A stretch of DNA of 34,990 nucleotides from Hyphomicrobiales bacterium (GCA_015655535.1 JAATEW010000200.1:1-34990); one strand, 5' to 3'; shown: positions 1 through 8,949, numbered from the stretch's first letter. Notes: generated by a model not told the origin, from the letters alone. Made by a program: numbers and translations.

Positions 1-722
1 ACCGCCTGCACGCGGATGCCGTCCCATTTCCATTCGGCGCGAAAGGCCGAAGGATCGAGCGTCTCGAAATCCTTGTCCTCGATCGCATGCGCCAGCATGG
101 CCGGATGAAAGGGCGCGGGATCGTAGAGATCGGGCTTGTCTTCGCGCCCTTCGAGCCAGGCGAAAAGATCGAGATAGGGCGGCTTCAACCCGTGCCAGAC
201 CTCTTCGATCTCATTCGCCGACTTGCCGCCAAGCTCGGCGACCGCAGTTTTGGCAAGCCGCGCCGAGACGCCGATGCGCATCGCGCCGGTGATCAGTTTC
301 AACAAAGCCCAGCGGCCGGTCTCGTCGAGCGCATCGAGCCATTCCGCGAGCTTCGCCGGCAGAGCGAGCTTGCCGGTCGTGGCGAGGCCTTCGACGACAT
401 CGCTCAGCAGAAGCGGGGGATGGTTCGAACCAGGTGCCGCCGCCGTCTGCGGCGCGGGCCAGAGAAGCGCGACTGTCTCCGACAGATCGCCGACGTAATC
501 ATAGGAGAGATCGAAAAGGAGGGGATCGACGCGCGTTGCGATCAAGGCGCGGATGAGGCCCGGTTTCGCATGCTGAAACGAGAGCACGCCTGCGAGCGCC
601 GCCAGCCCATAGCCGCGTTCGGGGTCGGGCGCTGTGCGGAAATAATCCGTCATCAGCCGCAATTTATTATTGCGCGAGGCCTCGAAGCCGAGACGGTCGA
701 GAAGCGCGGCGAAGCGGTTCAC
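1..722 (-). CDS. ATP-dependent DNA ligase, ligase-associated/cisplatin-response type, N-terminal part (truncated by window edge)
   Basis: Minus-strand reading from GTG at 722 gives VNRFAALLDRLGFEASRNNKLRLMTDYFRTAPDPERGYGLAALAGVLSFQHAKPGL...FRAEWKWDGIRVQAV, which ends in the ligase catalytic motif EWKWDGIR. Overlaps the exonuclease stop (GTGA). Not in the supplied ORF track because it lacks a stop in the window. Confidence 0.9.
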   Translation of the reverse strand, partial: MNRFAALLDRLGFEASRNNKLRLMTDYFRTAPDPERGYGLAALAGVLSFQHAKPGLIRALIATRVDPLLFDLSYDYVGDLSETVALLWPAPQTAAAPGSNHPPLLLSDVVEGLATTGKLALPAKLAEWLDALDETGRWALLKLITGAMRIGVSARLAKTAVAELGGKSANEIEEVWHGLKPPYLDLFAWLEGREDKPDLYDPAPFHPAMLAHAIEDKDFETLDPSAFRAEWKWDGIRVQA

Positions 723-1765
723 GCGTCCTCCGCTTCCGCGGGAGGCTCAACCTCCAGCTTTTCGATCTCTTCTTCGCCATAGCCCATCAGATGAAGCGGC
801 TCGGCGTCGATCCCTTGCGACTTCGCCCAATAAACCAGCGCATCAGCCTCCCCATGCGTGACGAGAAGCTGCGAGCAGCCCGTATCGCGCACCGTCTGAC
901 AGAGCCCGTCCCAATCGGCGTGGTCGGAAATGACGAGCGGCAGTTCGACGCCGCGCTGGCGGGCTCTTGCCCGCACCCGCATCCAGCCCGAGGCAAAAGC
1001 CGCGACAGGATCTGGAAATTTGCGCGACCAAAGATCCTGCAAGGCGGTCGGCGGGCAGATCACGATCTCGCCGCCAAGATGCGGCCGCTCAGTCGCCGTC
1101 ACTTTGCGGGTCTCGCCGAGTTCGATGCCTTCGCTCCTGTAGAAGTCGGTGATCCTTTCCATAGCGCCATGCAGATAGATGGGGCGGTCGTAGCCCGCCT
1201 GGCGCAGCAGCGCGATCACGCGTTGTGCCTTGCCGAGCGCATAGGCGCCGACGAGATGCGCGCGTTCCGGAAAAAGCGCTCGCGAGGCGAGGAGCTTGCC
1301 GATCTCGGCCATGCTTTGGGAATGGCGGAAGACCGGCAGGCCGAAGGTGGCTTCAGTGATGAACGTGTCGCAGGTGAGCGGTTCGAAGGGCGCGCAGGTC
1401 GGATCGAGTTCGCGTTTATAATCGCCCGAGACGACGATGACTTGCCCCGCGCCCGCGAGCCTGATCTGCGCCGAACCCAGCACATGCCCGGCCGGATGGA
1501 AGCTCACGTCAACACTGCCGAGTTTCAGCTTACCGCCATAGGCGACAGGTTGCGTCAACCCGGCAAATCCCTCGCCGCAGCGCAAAGCCATGATCGCCAG
1601 GGTTTCGCGTGTCGCCAAAACCGCGCCATGGCCGGCGCGGGCGTGATCGGAATGGCCATGGGTAATGAGCGCGCGGGGAACGGCGCGCAGCGGATCGATA
1701 TAAAAATCGCCCGCCGCGCAATAAAGCCCGGCAGGCGTGAGGGTAAGAACGTCGGCGGCCCGCAT
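719..1765 (-). CDS. Ligase-associated DNA exonuclease (metallo-beta-lactamase/beta-CASP-like fold)
   Basis: 348 aa; HGHSDHA metal-binding motif; SGDYKRELDPTCAPFEPLTCDTFITEATFGLPVF; directly upstream of the ligase. Confidence 0.92.
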   Translation of the reverse strand: MRAADVLTLTPAGLYCAAGDFYIDPLRAVPRALITHGHSDHARAGHGAVLATRETLAIMALRCGEGFAGLTQPVAYGGKLKLGSVDVSFHPAGHVLGSAQIRLAGAGQVIVVSGDYKRELDPTCAPFEPLTCDTFITEATFGLPVFRHSQSMAEIGKLLASRALFPERAHLVGAYALGKAQRVIALLRQAGYDRPIYLHGAMERITDFYRSEGIELGETRKVTATERPHLGGEIVICPPTALQDLWSRKFPDPVAAFASGWMRVRARARQRGVELPLVISDHADWDGLCQTVRDTGCSQLLVTHGEADALVYWAKSQGIDAEPLHLMGYGEEEIEKLEVEPPAEAEDA

Positions 1766-1822
1766 ATCTATTGAAAGATAGGGGCCGCCTGACTGAATAT
1801 CAAAGAGGGCTTTTGCTCCCTC

Positions 1823-1865
1823 GCATCATTTCGTCTGAAAAGTCTGCACCTTTTCAGGATGATGC
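1823..1865. repeat. Imperfect palindromic repeat/hairpin
   Basis: GCATCATttcgtCTGAAAAGtctgcaCCTTTTCAGgATGATGC read directly; abuts the stop of the next minus-strand ORF. Confidence 0.6.
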
Positions 1866-1866
1866 T

Positions 1867-2169
1867 TTAGCGGGCGCAGACGGTTCCACGTGTGGCGTAG
1901 ATCGTGCCATCGGGGCCGGTGACGCGCGTCACGCGGACGCAATCCTCCTCCGCACCGCCGCTGGCCTTGCCAAGCTGCATGGACGGGCCAGCTGCCAAGG
2001 GTGCCAGAGCGGTACGCTCTTGACCAGCCTGAAGCTGCGCGTAAATCTTGCTTTTCGGGGTGATCGAGAGCGGGGCCGCTACGACGGCGACGCCGAGGCA
2101 GGAGACGGCGATACCAGCCATCACAACCTTGAAAGTCAGCTTCCCGATGCTTTGGCTCGTCTTAATCAT
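1867..2169 (-). CDS. Hypothetical small secreted/membrane-anchored protein
   Basis: ORF from internal Met (MIKTSQSIGKLTFKVVMAGIAVSCLGVAVVAAPLS...): signal-peptide-like N-terminus. The ORF track start at 2196 is an alternative. Confidence 0.5.
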   Translation of the reverse strand: MIKTSQSIGKLTFKVVMAGIAVSCLGVAVVAAPLSITPKSKIYAQLQAGQERTALAPLAAGPSMQLGKASGGAEEDCVRVTRVTGPDGTIYATRGTVCAR

Positions 2170-2320
2170 CAACCCCTCCTCTGTCCCGACATTCACGTCA
2201 TCGACTTGAGGACCATGACAGCAGGCGTGGCTGTCGCCGGTGCGTTATCGCACGGGAGAGAAACGAACGAAGGCCCGAAAAGTTTCCATGCTTTCCGGGA
2301 AACCTTAATAAAAAGTAAAT

Positions 2321-2348
2321 GCCCCGCGTAAAAAGCGGGGCATTTTTT
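2321..2348 (-). terminator. Intrinsic terminator-like hairpin, possibly bidirectional
   Basis: GCCCCGCgtaaaaaGCGGGGC with T-rich flanks on both strands; downstream of the 2376..2714 minus-strand ORF. Confidence 0.7.
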
Positions 2349-2375
2349 GCCGGGCTCAGTTAACCCGCGACGTGA

Positions 2376-2714
2376 TTAACAAACTGGTACAGGACGATAG
2401 CCGCGAAAATTGCCATAGGCGTCGTAGACCGGCTGCTGCTGCCAGCAACCGCCGTAGCCATAGTAGCCACCGTAATAAGGATAGCCATAAGCGCCGGCGG
2501 CGACGGCACCTAAGGCGAGACCCGCACCGACACCGCCCCAGCCCCAGCCTCGACCACCCCAGCCGCGACCGCGCCAGCCCCAACCGCCGCCGTGCCAACC
2601 ACCATGCCAGCCGCCTCGAAATGCAAGGGCTGGGGTCGAGGTTTCAGCTACCGCCAGCCCAAAAGTCAGAGCGGCCAGCCCGCCGATAAGAGCCTTTTTT
2701 AAAATACTGCTCAT
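2376..2714 (-). CDS. Gly/Trp/Tyr-rich secreted hypothetical protein
   Basis: 112 aa; signal-peptide-like MSSILKKALIGGLAALTFGLAVAETSTPALA, then GGWHGGWHGGGWGWRGRGWGGRGWGWGG and a YGYPYYGGYYGYGGC tail. Confidence 0.75.
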   Translation of the reverse strand: MSSILKKALIGGLAALTFGLAVAETSTPALAFRGGWHGGWHGGGWGWRGRGWGGRGWGWGGVGAGLALGAVAAGAYGYPYYGGYYGYGGCWQQQPVYDAYGNFRGYRPVPVC

Positions 2715-2794
2715 ATTACGCTCCTCTGCTGTCGCGTTCGGGGAATATTGGACGCGAACTCCGATTACTTAAGCTTGTCATGGCCTGAATTCCA

Positions 2795-2824
2795 TATGAA
2801 TGGCTAGGCTTGGCGCCATTCATA
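2795..2824. promoter_or_regulatory. Perfect 10-bp inverted repeat with 10-bp spacer in a divergent intergenic region (candidate operator)
   Basis: TATGAATGGC-taggcttggc-GCCATTCATA. Confidence 0.45.
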
Positions 2825-2876
2825 GGCCCGCGAATTGACGGCAAGGTGAACGCTTAAACGTCTCGGATCAAACGGC

Positions 2877-3803
2877 ATGGTCTTGATGCAAAACAATGTT
2901 CCAGCCTTCCGCTCGTCCGGCGATCTCCTCGCCGACCAGCGCTACGCCTATGCCAAGGCGGCGGTGGAGGCGGGCGATCACGCCGAAGCCGCCGAGATCC
3001 TGGCGCAGGTGCTCGAACTCGTGCCGCATTGGGCGCCTGCCCTGTTCATGCTGGGAATCGCCGAAGACAAGCTATCGCGTCGGCGCGAAGCGATAAGTGC
3101 CTTCGAGCAGGCCGCCGAACTCGATGTTCGCGACGAATTGGGCGCGGGCCTTCAGCTTGCGAGATTGGGCGCACGGCCGGCTCCTCCAGCTGCCGCAGAG
3201 GCCTATGTCCAGCGCTTGTTCGATCAATATGCCGGGCATTTCGAGCGGCATCTTTTAGGCACGCTCGCCTATCGCGCGCCCGCGCTTTTGCTGGAAAAGG
3301 TCTCGGCGCTGGAGCCGGGGGGTTTTTCGTCTGTCCTCGACCTTGGATGCGGTACGGGCCTCTGTGGCGTGGCGTTCCGGGCGAAAGCCAAAGTGTTATG
3401 CGGTGTTGATCTCTCGTCCGGGATGATCGAGGAGGCGCGGGCCAAGGCGATCTATGACCGGCTCGATGTTGCAAGCATCGAGGGTTTTCTCGCCGCCGAA
3501 CCGGCGGAGAGCGCCGATCTTCTGCTCGCCGCCGACGTGCTCGTCTATATTGGCGATCTCTTGGGCGTGTTCTCCGGCGCGGCGCGGGTGCTCATCCCCG
3601 GCGGACTGTTCGCCTTCACGGTCCAATCCGGAGAAGACGGCTTCACGCTCGGGCCTGATCTGCGCTTTGCCCATGCGCCCGCCTATATAGAGAAAGAGAC
3701 GGCCGAGAACGGTTTGAGGATCGTCGCAATGGAATCCGCCGTGACCCGGCAAGACGCAGGACAGGATGTCCAAGGCCTCGTCATTATCGCCCAAAAGGCC
3801 TGA
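2877..3803 (+). CDS. TPR-containing class I SAM-dependent methyltransferase
   Basis: N-terminal TPR-like repeats (RYAYAKAAVEAGDHAEAAEILAQVLELVPHWAPALFMLG), then VLDLGCGTGLCG (motif I), CGVDLSSGMIEEA and LLLAADVLVYIGDL. Confidence 0.85.
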   Translation: MVLMQNNVPAFRSSGDLLADQRYAYAKAAVEAGDHAEAAEILAQVLELVPHWAPALFMLGIAEDKLSRRREAISAFEQAAELDVRDELGAGLQLARLGARPAPPAAAEAYVQRLFDQYAGHFERHLLGTLAYRAPALLLEKVSALEPGGFSSVLDLGCGTGLCGVAFRAKAKVLCGVDLSSGMIEEARAKAIYDRLDVASIEGFLAAEPAESADLLLAADVLVYIGDLLGVFSGAARVLIPGGLFAFTVQSGEDGFTLGPDLRFAHAPAYIEKETAENGLRIVAMESAVTRQDAGQDVQGLVIIAQKA

Positions 3804-6345
3804 GCGCTTGCCGGTTCGCAAAGTCCCGAAGCCAGCGGGTGGCCTGCTGCCACAGCGATTCCAGGACTGGTTTGCGGCGCGTGGCTGGGCGCCGCGCCAG
3901 CATCAGCTCGATCTCCTGGCCCATGCGCAGGCCGGCAAGAATACGCTCCTGATCGCGCCGACGGGCGCCGGCAAGACGCTCGCCGGATTTCTGCCGACGC
4001 TTGTCGAATTGGAGCGTCCGGTCAATCGCTCGGCGCTTCACACGCTCTATATATCGCCGCTGAAGGCGCTCGCCGTCGACGTCCATCGCAATCTGCAAAT
4101 CCCCATCGCCGAAATGGGCCTCGACATTCGCGTCGAGACGCGGACCGGAGATACGTCGGCCTCGAAGCGCATGCGCCAGAGGCGCGATCCGCCCGCGATC
4201 CTGCTGACGACTCCGGAACAATTGGCGCTGCTGCTCGCCACGCCCGACGCGAAGCCGCTCTTCTCGACATTGCGGCGCGTGATCTTCGACGAACTCCATG
4301 CGATCGCGGCCTCGAAGCGCGGCGATCTTTTGAACCTCGATCTCGCGCGGCTGCGCAGCCTCGCGCCCGCCATGACGACCATCGGCCTGTCGGCGACGGT
4401 GCGCGACCCGGATGAATTGCGGCGATGGCTGGTTGGCCGTGACGATCCAAAAGCGCTGGCCGAACTTGTCGTCGCGCCGCCGGGCGCTCCGGCCGATCTC
4501 TCGATCCTCGACACAAGCGAACATCTGCCCTGGGCCGGGCATATGAACCGCCACGCCATGGCGGAGATCTACGAACGTATCAAATCCGCGCATATGACGT
4601 TGGTGTTTGTAAACACACGCGCGCAGGCCGAATTCGTCTTTCAGGAACTTTGGCGCCTGAACGAAGATGCTTTGCCGATCGCCCTGCATCACGGCTCGCT
4701 CGATGTCGCGCAGCGCCGCCGTGTCGAAGACGCGATGTCGCTCGGCAGGCTGAAGGCCGTGGTCTGCACCTCGACGCTCGATCTCGGCATCGATTGGGGC
4801 GACGTTGATCTCGTCATCAATGTCGGTGCGCCGAAAGGGGCGAGCCGTTTGATGCAGCGGATCGGCCGCGCCAATCATAGGCTCGATGAGCCCTCGCGTG
4901 CGATCCTGGTGCCCTCCAATCGCTTCGAGGTGCTCGAATGCGTCGCCGCCGTCGATGCGGCGCGCGCTGGCACGCAGGACACGGCATTGCAACGCGCGGG
5001 CAGTCTCGATGTTCTCTGCCAGCATATTCTGGGCATGGCTTGCGCCGAGCCTTTCGACGCCGAGCTTCTCTATCGCGAAGTGGTCTCGTCCGAACCTTAT
5101 ACCGGCGTGTCGCGGCAGATATTCGACGACGCGCTGCGCTTCGTCGCAAACGGCGGCTATGCGCTTGCGACTTACGATCGTTTCGCCAAGATCAAGCCCA
5201 CGAAAGAAGGCTTGTGGCGCGTCGCCAATGGCCGCGTCGCGCAAGCCTATCGCATGAATGTCGGGACGATCGTCGAGGCCGACATGCTGAAAGTGCGTCT
5301 GGTGCGCGGCGGCGGCCGGCCCTCGGCGGGCAAGACCTATACGGGGCCGCTGCGTAAAAGCGGACGCATGCTCGGCGAGATCGAAGAATATTTCATCGAA
5401 ATGCTGACGCCGAAAGATACGTTTCTGTTCGGCGGCGAGATTTTGCAGCTTGAGGGCATTGTCGAGAACGAGGCGCTTGTCTCGCGTACCTTCGCCGAGC
5501 AGCCGAAAATCCCGTCCTACATGGGCGGCAAATTTCCGCTCTCGACGCATTTGGCCGCGCGGGTGCGGCAGATCCTCTCCGATCCGCGCGAATGGAAGGA
5601 TCTGCCGCCGCAGGTTGCCGAATGGCTTACTTTGCAGCAGATCCATTCGGCTCTGCCGCCACCCGGCGATTTGCTCGTCGAGACCTTTCCGCGCGGCGGG
5701 CGGTTCTATCTCGCTTGCTATCCGTTCGAGGGGCGTTTGGCGCATCAGACGCTCGGCATGCTGCTGACACGGCGCATGGAGCGCGCGGGGCTCAAACCTC
5801 TTGGATTTGTCGCCAATGATTATGCGCTGGCCGTCTGGGGCCTCGCCGACATAGGCGCGAGGGTTAGCCATGGCCTCGTCTCGCTGCAAGACCTTTTCAG
5901 CGAGGATATGCTCGGCGACGATCTCGAAGCCTGGCTGCAGGAATCCTCCCTGATGAAGCGCACGTTTCGCAATTGCGCGATCATCTCTGGGCTGATCGAA
6001 CGCAATTTCCCGGGCAAGGAAAAGTCGGCGCGGCAGGTGACGATCTCGACCGATTTGATTTACGACGTGCTGCGCCGTCATGAGCCCGATCACATCCTTT
6101 TGCGGGCCGCCCGCGCTGACGCCGCGACCGGCCTCCTTGATATTGCTAGGCTTGCAGGAATGCTCTCGCGCATCAGGGGCCGAATCATGCATAAGGACCT
6201 TGATCGCGTCTCGCCTCTGGCGGTGCCGATCATGCTCGAAATCGGCCGCGAGCCGGTCTATGGCGAAGCACGTGAGGATATTTTGGCGCAGGCGGAACAA
6301 TTATGGGCGGAAGCGAGCGCGCCTCCGGGAGAGACGCTGCATTGA
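3766..6345 (+). CDS. Ligase-associated DEXH-box helicase (Lhr-like)
   Basis: 859 aa; APTGAGKTLAGFLPTL (Walker A), VIFDELHAIAASKRGD (DEXH), TIGLSATV, STLDLGIDWGDVDLVINVGAPKGASRLMQRIGRANHR. Confidence 0.95.
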   Translation: MSKASSLSPKRPERLPVRKVPKPAGGLLPQRFQDWFAARGWAPRQHQLDLLAHAQAGKNTLLIAPTGAGKTLAGFLPTLVELERPVNRSALHTLYISPLKALAVDVHRNLQIPIAEMGLDIRVETRTGDTSASKRMRQRRDPPAILLTTPEQLALLLATPDAKPLFSTLRRVIFDELHAIAASKRGDLLNLDLARLRSLAPAMTTIGLSATVRDPDELRRWLVGRDDPKALAELVVAPPGAPADLSILDTSEHLPWAGHMNRHAMAEIYERIKSAHMTLVFVNTRAQAEFVFQELWRLNEDALPIALHHGSLDVAQRRRVEDAMSLGRLKAVVCTSTLDLGIDWGDVDLVINVGAPKGASRLMQRIGRANHRLDEPSRAILVPSNRFEVLECVAAVDAARAGTQDTALQRAGSLDVLCQHILGMACAEPFDAELLYREVVSSEPYTGVSRQIFDDALRFVANGGYALATYDRFAKIKPTKEGLWRVANGRVAQAYRMNVGTIVEADMLKVRLVRGGGRPSAGKTYTGPLRKSGRMLGEIEEYFIEMLTPKDTFLFGGEILQLEGIVENEALVSRTFAEQPKIPSYMGGKFPLSTHLAARVRQILSDPREWKDLPPQVAEWLTLQQIHSALPPPGDLLVETFPRGGRFYLACYPFEGRLAHQTLGMLLTRRMERAGLKPLGFVANDYALAVWGLADIGARVSHGLVSLQDLFSEDMLGDDLEAWLQESSLMKRTFRNCAIISGLIERNFPGKEKSARQVTISTDLIYDVLRRHEPDHILLRAARADAATGLLDIARLAGMLSRIRGRIMHKDLDRVSPLAVPIMLEIGREPVYGEAREDILAQAEQLWAEASAPPGETLH

Positions 6346-7049
6346 AGGGGACTGCCAAGGCGCATAGAGCGCCGGCGCATTTGCGATTGGCGGGCGCCGC
6401 TTTCGTGATGGACCCGTCGGGCGCACTTTATTGGCCTGATGAAGACCTGCTCGCCGTCGCCGATCTGCATTTCGAAAAAGGTTCGTCCTATGCGGCGCGA
6501 CGGGTGTTTCTGCCGCCTTACGATACGGCGGCGACGCTGATGCGGCTCCTGGAGCTTGTCTGCCTCTATGAACCAAAGCGCATCGTCGCGTTGGGCGATT
6601 CCTTTCACGACGCCGCTGCGAGCACGCGATTGGCGGCCCAGGATCGCGCCCGCATCCGCGCCTTGCAGGCTGGCCGCGATTGGATCTGGATTACCGGCAA
6701 TCATGACCCGCAAGCGCCGTCAGGCCTTGACGGCGATGTCGTGGCGGAATTGGCGATCGGCGCCGTTCGCTTCCGGCATGAGCCGCAGGAGGATGGAGCA
6801 GAAGGCGAGATCGCTGGCCATCTGCATCCGATGGCGCGGGTCGGCGGGCTTGGCGGTACGGTGCGGCGGCGCTGCTTCGTGAGCGACGGCAGCCGCTGCA
6901 TTCTGCCGGCCTTCGGCGCCTATGCCGGCGGGCTCAATTTGAGAGACGAAGCCTTCGGTTTTCTGTTTCGTGAAGCCGACCGCTTCGCGCATATTCTGGG
7001 GCGCAGCCAAGTCTATCGCATCCCGCACCATTTTTGCCTGCCGGATTAG
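6303..7049 (+). CDS. pdeM: Ligase-associated DNA damage response endonuclease PdeM (metallophosphoesterase)
   Basis: ADLHFEKGSSYAARRVFLPPYDT, ALGDSFHD, ITGNHDP, GHLHP metallophosphoesterase motifs; overlaps the helicase 3' end. Confidence 0.92.
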   Translation: MGGSERASGRDAALKGTAKAHRAPAHLRLAGAAFVMDPSGALYWPDEDLLAVADLHFEKGSSYAARRVFLPPYDTAATLMRLLELVCLYEPKRIVALGDSFHDAAASTRLAAQDRARIRALQAGRDWIWITGNHDPQAPSGLDGDVVAELAIGAVRFRHEPQEDGAEGEIAGHLHPMARVGGLGGTVRRRCFVSDGSRCILPAFGAYAGGLNLRDEAFGFLFREADRFAHILGRSQVYRIPHHFCLPD

Positions 7050-7060
7050 TAGCACGCCGA

Positions 7061-7181
7061 CCGGGTGAGGGGTCCTACCGATCTATAAATTACGGCCTTG
7101 GCCACAAGTCACGCGAATAGGTTTGCATTACCCCTGATCCGTCATGCTTCGCATGACACCTTCTCCCGCAAGGAGAGAAGG
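7061..7181. repeat. Composite palindromic intergenic repeat
   Basis: Outer imperfect inverted pair CCGGGTGAGGGGT (7061) / ACCCCTGATCCGT (7130); inner hairpins GTCATGC-ttc-GCATGAC (7141-7157) and CCTTCTCccgcaaggaGAGAAGG (7159-7181). Confidence 0.6.
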
Positions 7182-7185
7182 AGCG

Positions 7186-7953
7186 CTAATCCCTCCTGAA
7201 AATCATGCTGGCGATCGAGCCGAACCCGAGCGCCATGGCGATGACGGCAAGGCCGTAGGCCACGCCATGTTGACGCGCCGCTGTTGCCAGCACATGTTCG
7301 AACCCGCTGCGGTTCACCCAGAAGTCCGTTTTCGTCGCGGCGATCTCTTCGCCTTCGGCGAAAGCCTTCACTTCGACCTCGTAATGTCCGAGCGGCGCTG
7401 CGCCGGGTAGCCTTATTGTGGTGCGAAACAAAGTCGAACTTAGAAAGAAAATGGCATCCGGATCATCGCCGTAAAGCCCTTGCGCACGGCGGATACGGAT
7501 CAACGCAGCGGCGAAATTTCCGCTCTCGGGCTCCGTGGCTTCATGCGCCGCGAATTGCGCTTCGACGCTTGCCGATAGCTGGGCCTTGCTCTTTTGATCG
7601 ATGATCTCTTCGACGGGCCTGTCGGAAAGAATCGAGAGGAAGCTTGGCACGGATTGAAACCTGTGCTGGGCGCCATTCAGCCAGAAGGGCCCAACGGGCT
7701 TTTTTTCCCGCACCGCGACCGAGCCCTGCGGTCCACGCACGATCATGATCGCGTCATAGGGCCCGTTGCGCTTCGGGTCTTCCGCTGCGCGTTCGATGCC
7801 GCCGAAGACCGTCAATTCCGCGCCGGTAAAATCCGAGCCGATCGCAATATGGTCGGAGGAAAAAGCGACGGTCAGTTTTTCCGCCCATGCGATTTGCGCA
7901 TGGCAAAAGAAAAACAGGAGCGCGAGCGCAAGAGGTGTTAATTGCGCTTTCAT
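7186..7953 (-). CDS. TIGR02186-type conserved hypothetical transmembrane protein
   Basis: 255 aa; signal peptide, C-terminal TM segment (YGLAVIAMALGFGSIASMIFRRD); coupled (ATGA overlap) to the TauE/SafE gene, as expected for this family. Confidence 0.75.
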   Translation of the reverse strand: MKAQLTPLALALLFFFCHAQIAWAEKLTVAFSSDHIAIGSDFTGAELTVFGGIERAAEDPKRNGPYDAIMIVRGPQGSVAVREKKPVGPFWLNGAQHRFQSVPSFLSILSDRPVEEIIDQKSKAQLSASVEAQFAAHEATEPESGNFAAALIRIRRAQGLYGDDPDAIFFLSSTLFRTTIRLPGAAPLGHYEVEVKAFAEGEEIAATKTDFWVNRSGFEHVLATAARQHGVAYGLAVIAMALGFGSIASMIFRRD

Positions 7954-8870
7954 CGCGCGACATCCGTCCGCGTCGCCGAAAATGTGTCGCGCGGCGGGAT
8001 CAAAATATCCGCTGCGAAGCGCAAAGCCACGCCGAACACGAGCAGGCCCAGCAGCAGACGGAAATATTCGGGGCGGATGCCGATATGAGCGCGCGCGCCG
8101 AATTGCGCGCCGAAGGTCGCGCCGAGCATCAGGATCAGGCTGAGCAGAATATCGACGGAATGATTGGTCGCGGCATGAAGAAGCGTCGCGATCACCATGG
8201 TGATCAATTGCTGGACGAGCGAGGTGCCGACGACGACGGCGGTCGGAACGCGAAAAATATAGATGAGCGCCGGCACGAGAATAAAGCCGCCGCCGACGCC
8301 GAGCAGCGCGCCGAAAAAGCCGATGAACACGGCTAGGAGAAAAAGCGGGATCGTGCTGATCTCAAGGCCCGAGTGATGAAACTGCATTTTGAAGGGGAGG
8401 CTTTTGGCCCAGCCGTGGCGGTCGCGCGTTGCGGCTTCCGTCTTTGTGCTGGGGAAACAGATCGCCTTCAAACTTTCAAACAGCATCAACCCGCCGATGC
8501 TGCCGAGAAGCGCGATATAGGAAAAGACGATCACCGCATCGAGATGGCCCTGGCGCTGCATCGCGTTGAAAAAGACGACGCCGAGCACCGCGCCGACAAT
8601 GCCGCCGAGGGTCAATATGGTGCCGAGCTTGAAATCCACGGCGCGGCGACGCCAATAGGCAAGCGCGCCGGTGACGGACGAGGCGGCGATCTGGCTCGAC
8701 ACGCTGGCGACGGCGACCGCCGGCGGAATGCCGAGAAAGATCAAAAGCGGCGTCATCAGGAAGCCGCCGCCGACGCCGAAAAGCCCGGAGATGAAACCGA
8801 CCGCGACGCTCAATCCCAAGACGGTGAAAACATCGACCGGCAGGCCGGCTATCGGCAAATAAATCTGCAC
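7950..8870 (-). CDS. Sulfite exporter TauE/SafE family permease
   Basis: 306 aa polytopic protein with duplicated FISGLFGVGGGFLMTPLLIFLGIPP / FFGALLGVGGGFILVPALIYIFRVP motifs. Confidence 0.9.
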   Translation of the reverse strand: MQIYLPIAGLPVDVFTVLGLSVAVGFISGLFGVGGGFLMTPLLIFLGIPPAVAVASVSSQIAASSVTGALAYWRRRAVDFKLGTILTLGGIVGAVLGVVFFNAMQRQGHLDAVIVFSYIALLGSIGGLMLFESLKAICFPSTKTEAATRDRHGWAKSLPFKMQFHHSGLEISTIPLFLLAVFIGFFGALLGVGGGFILVPALIYIFRVPTAVVVGTSLVQQLITMVIATLLHAATNHSVDILLSLILMLGATFGAQFGARAHIGIRPEYFRLLLGLLVFGVALRFAADILIPPRDTFSATRTDVAR

Positions 8871-8949
8871 GTTTGGGTCAGCCCTCGCGCCGCTCGGCCA
8901 TCACCGTGCCTTCGTACGCTAAAATGCAGAGGTGACGAAGAGGTCTTTA

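Noticed and set aside
3784-6300. 838-aa open frame antisense to the helicase
   Set aside because: Shadow ORF from high GC and strong codon bias; the plus-strand helicase has complete motifs and the antisense product shows no recognisable domain.
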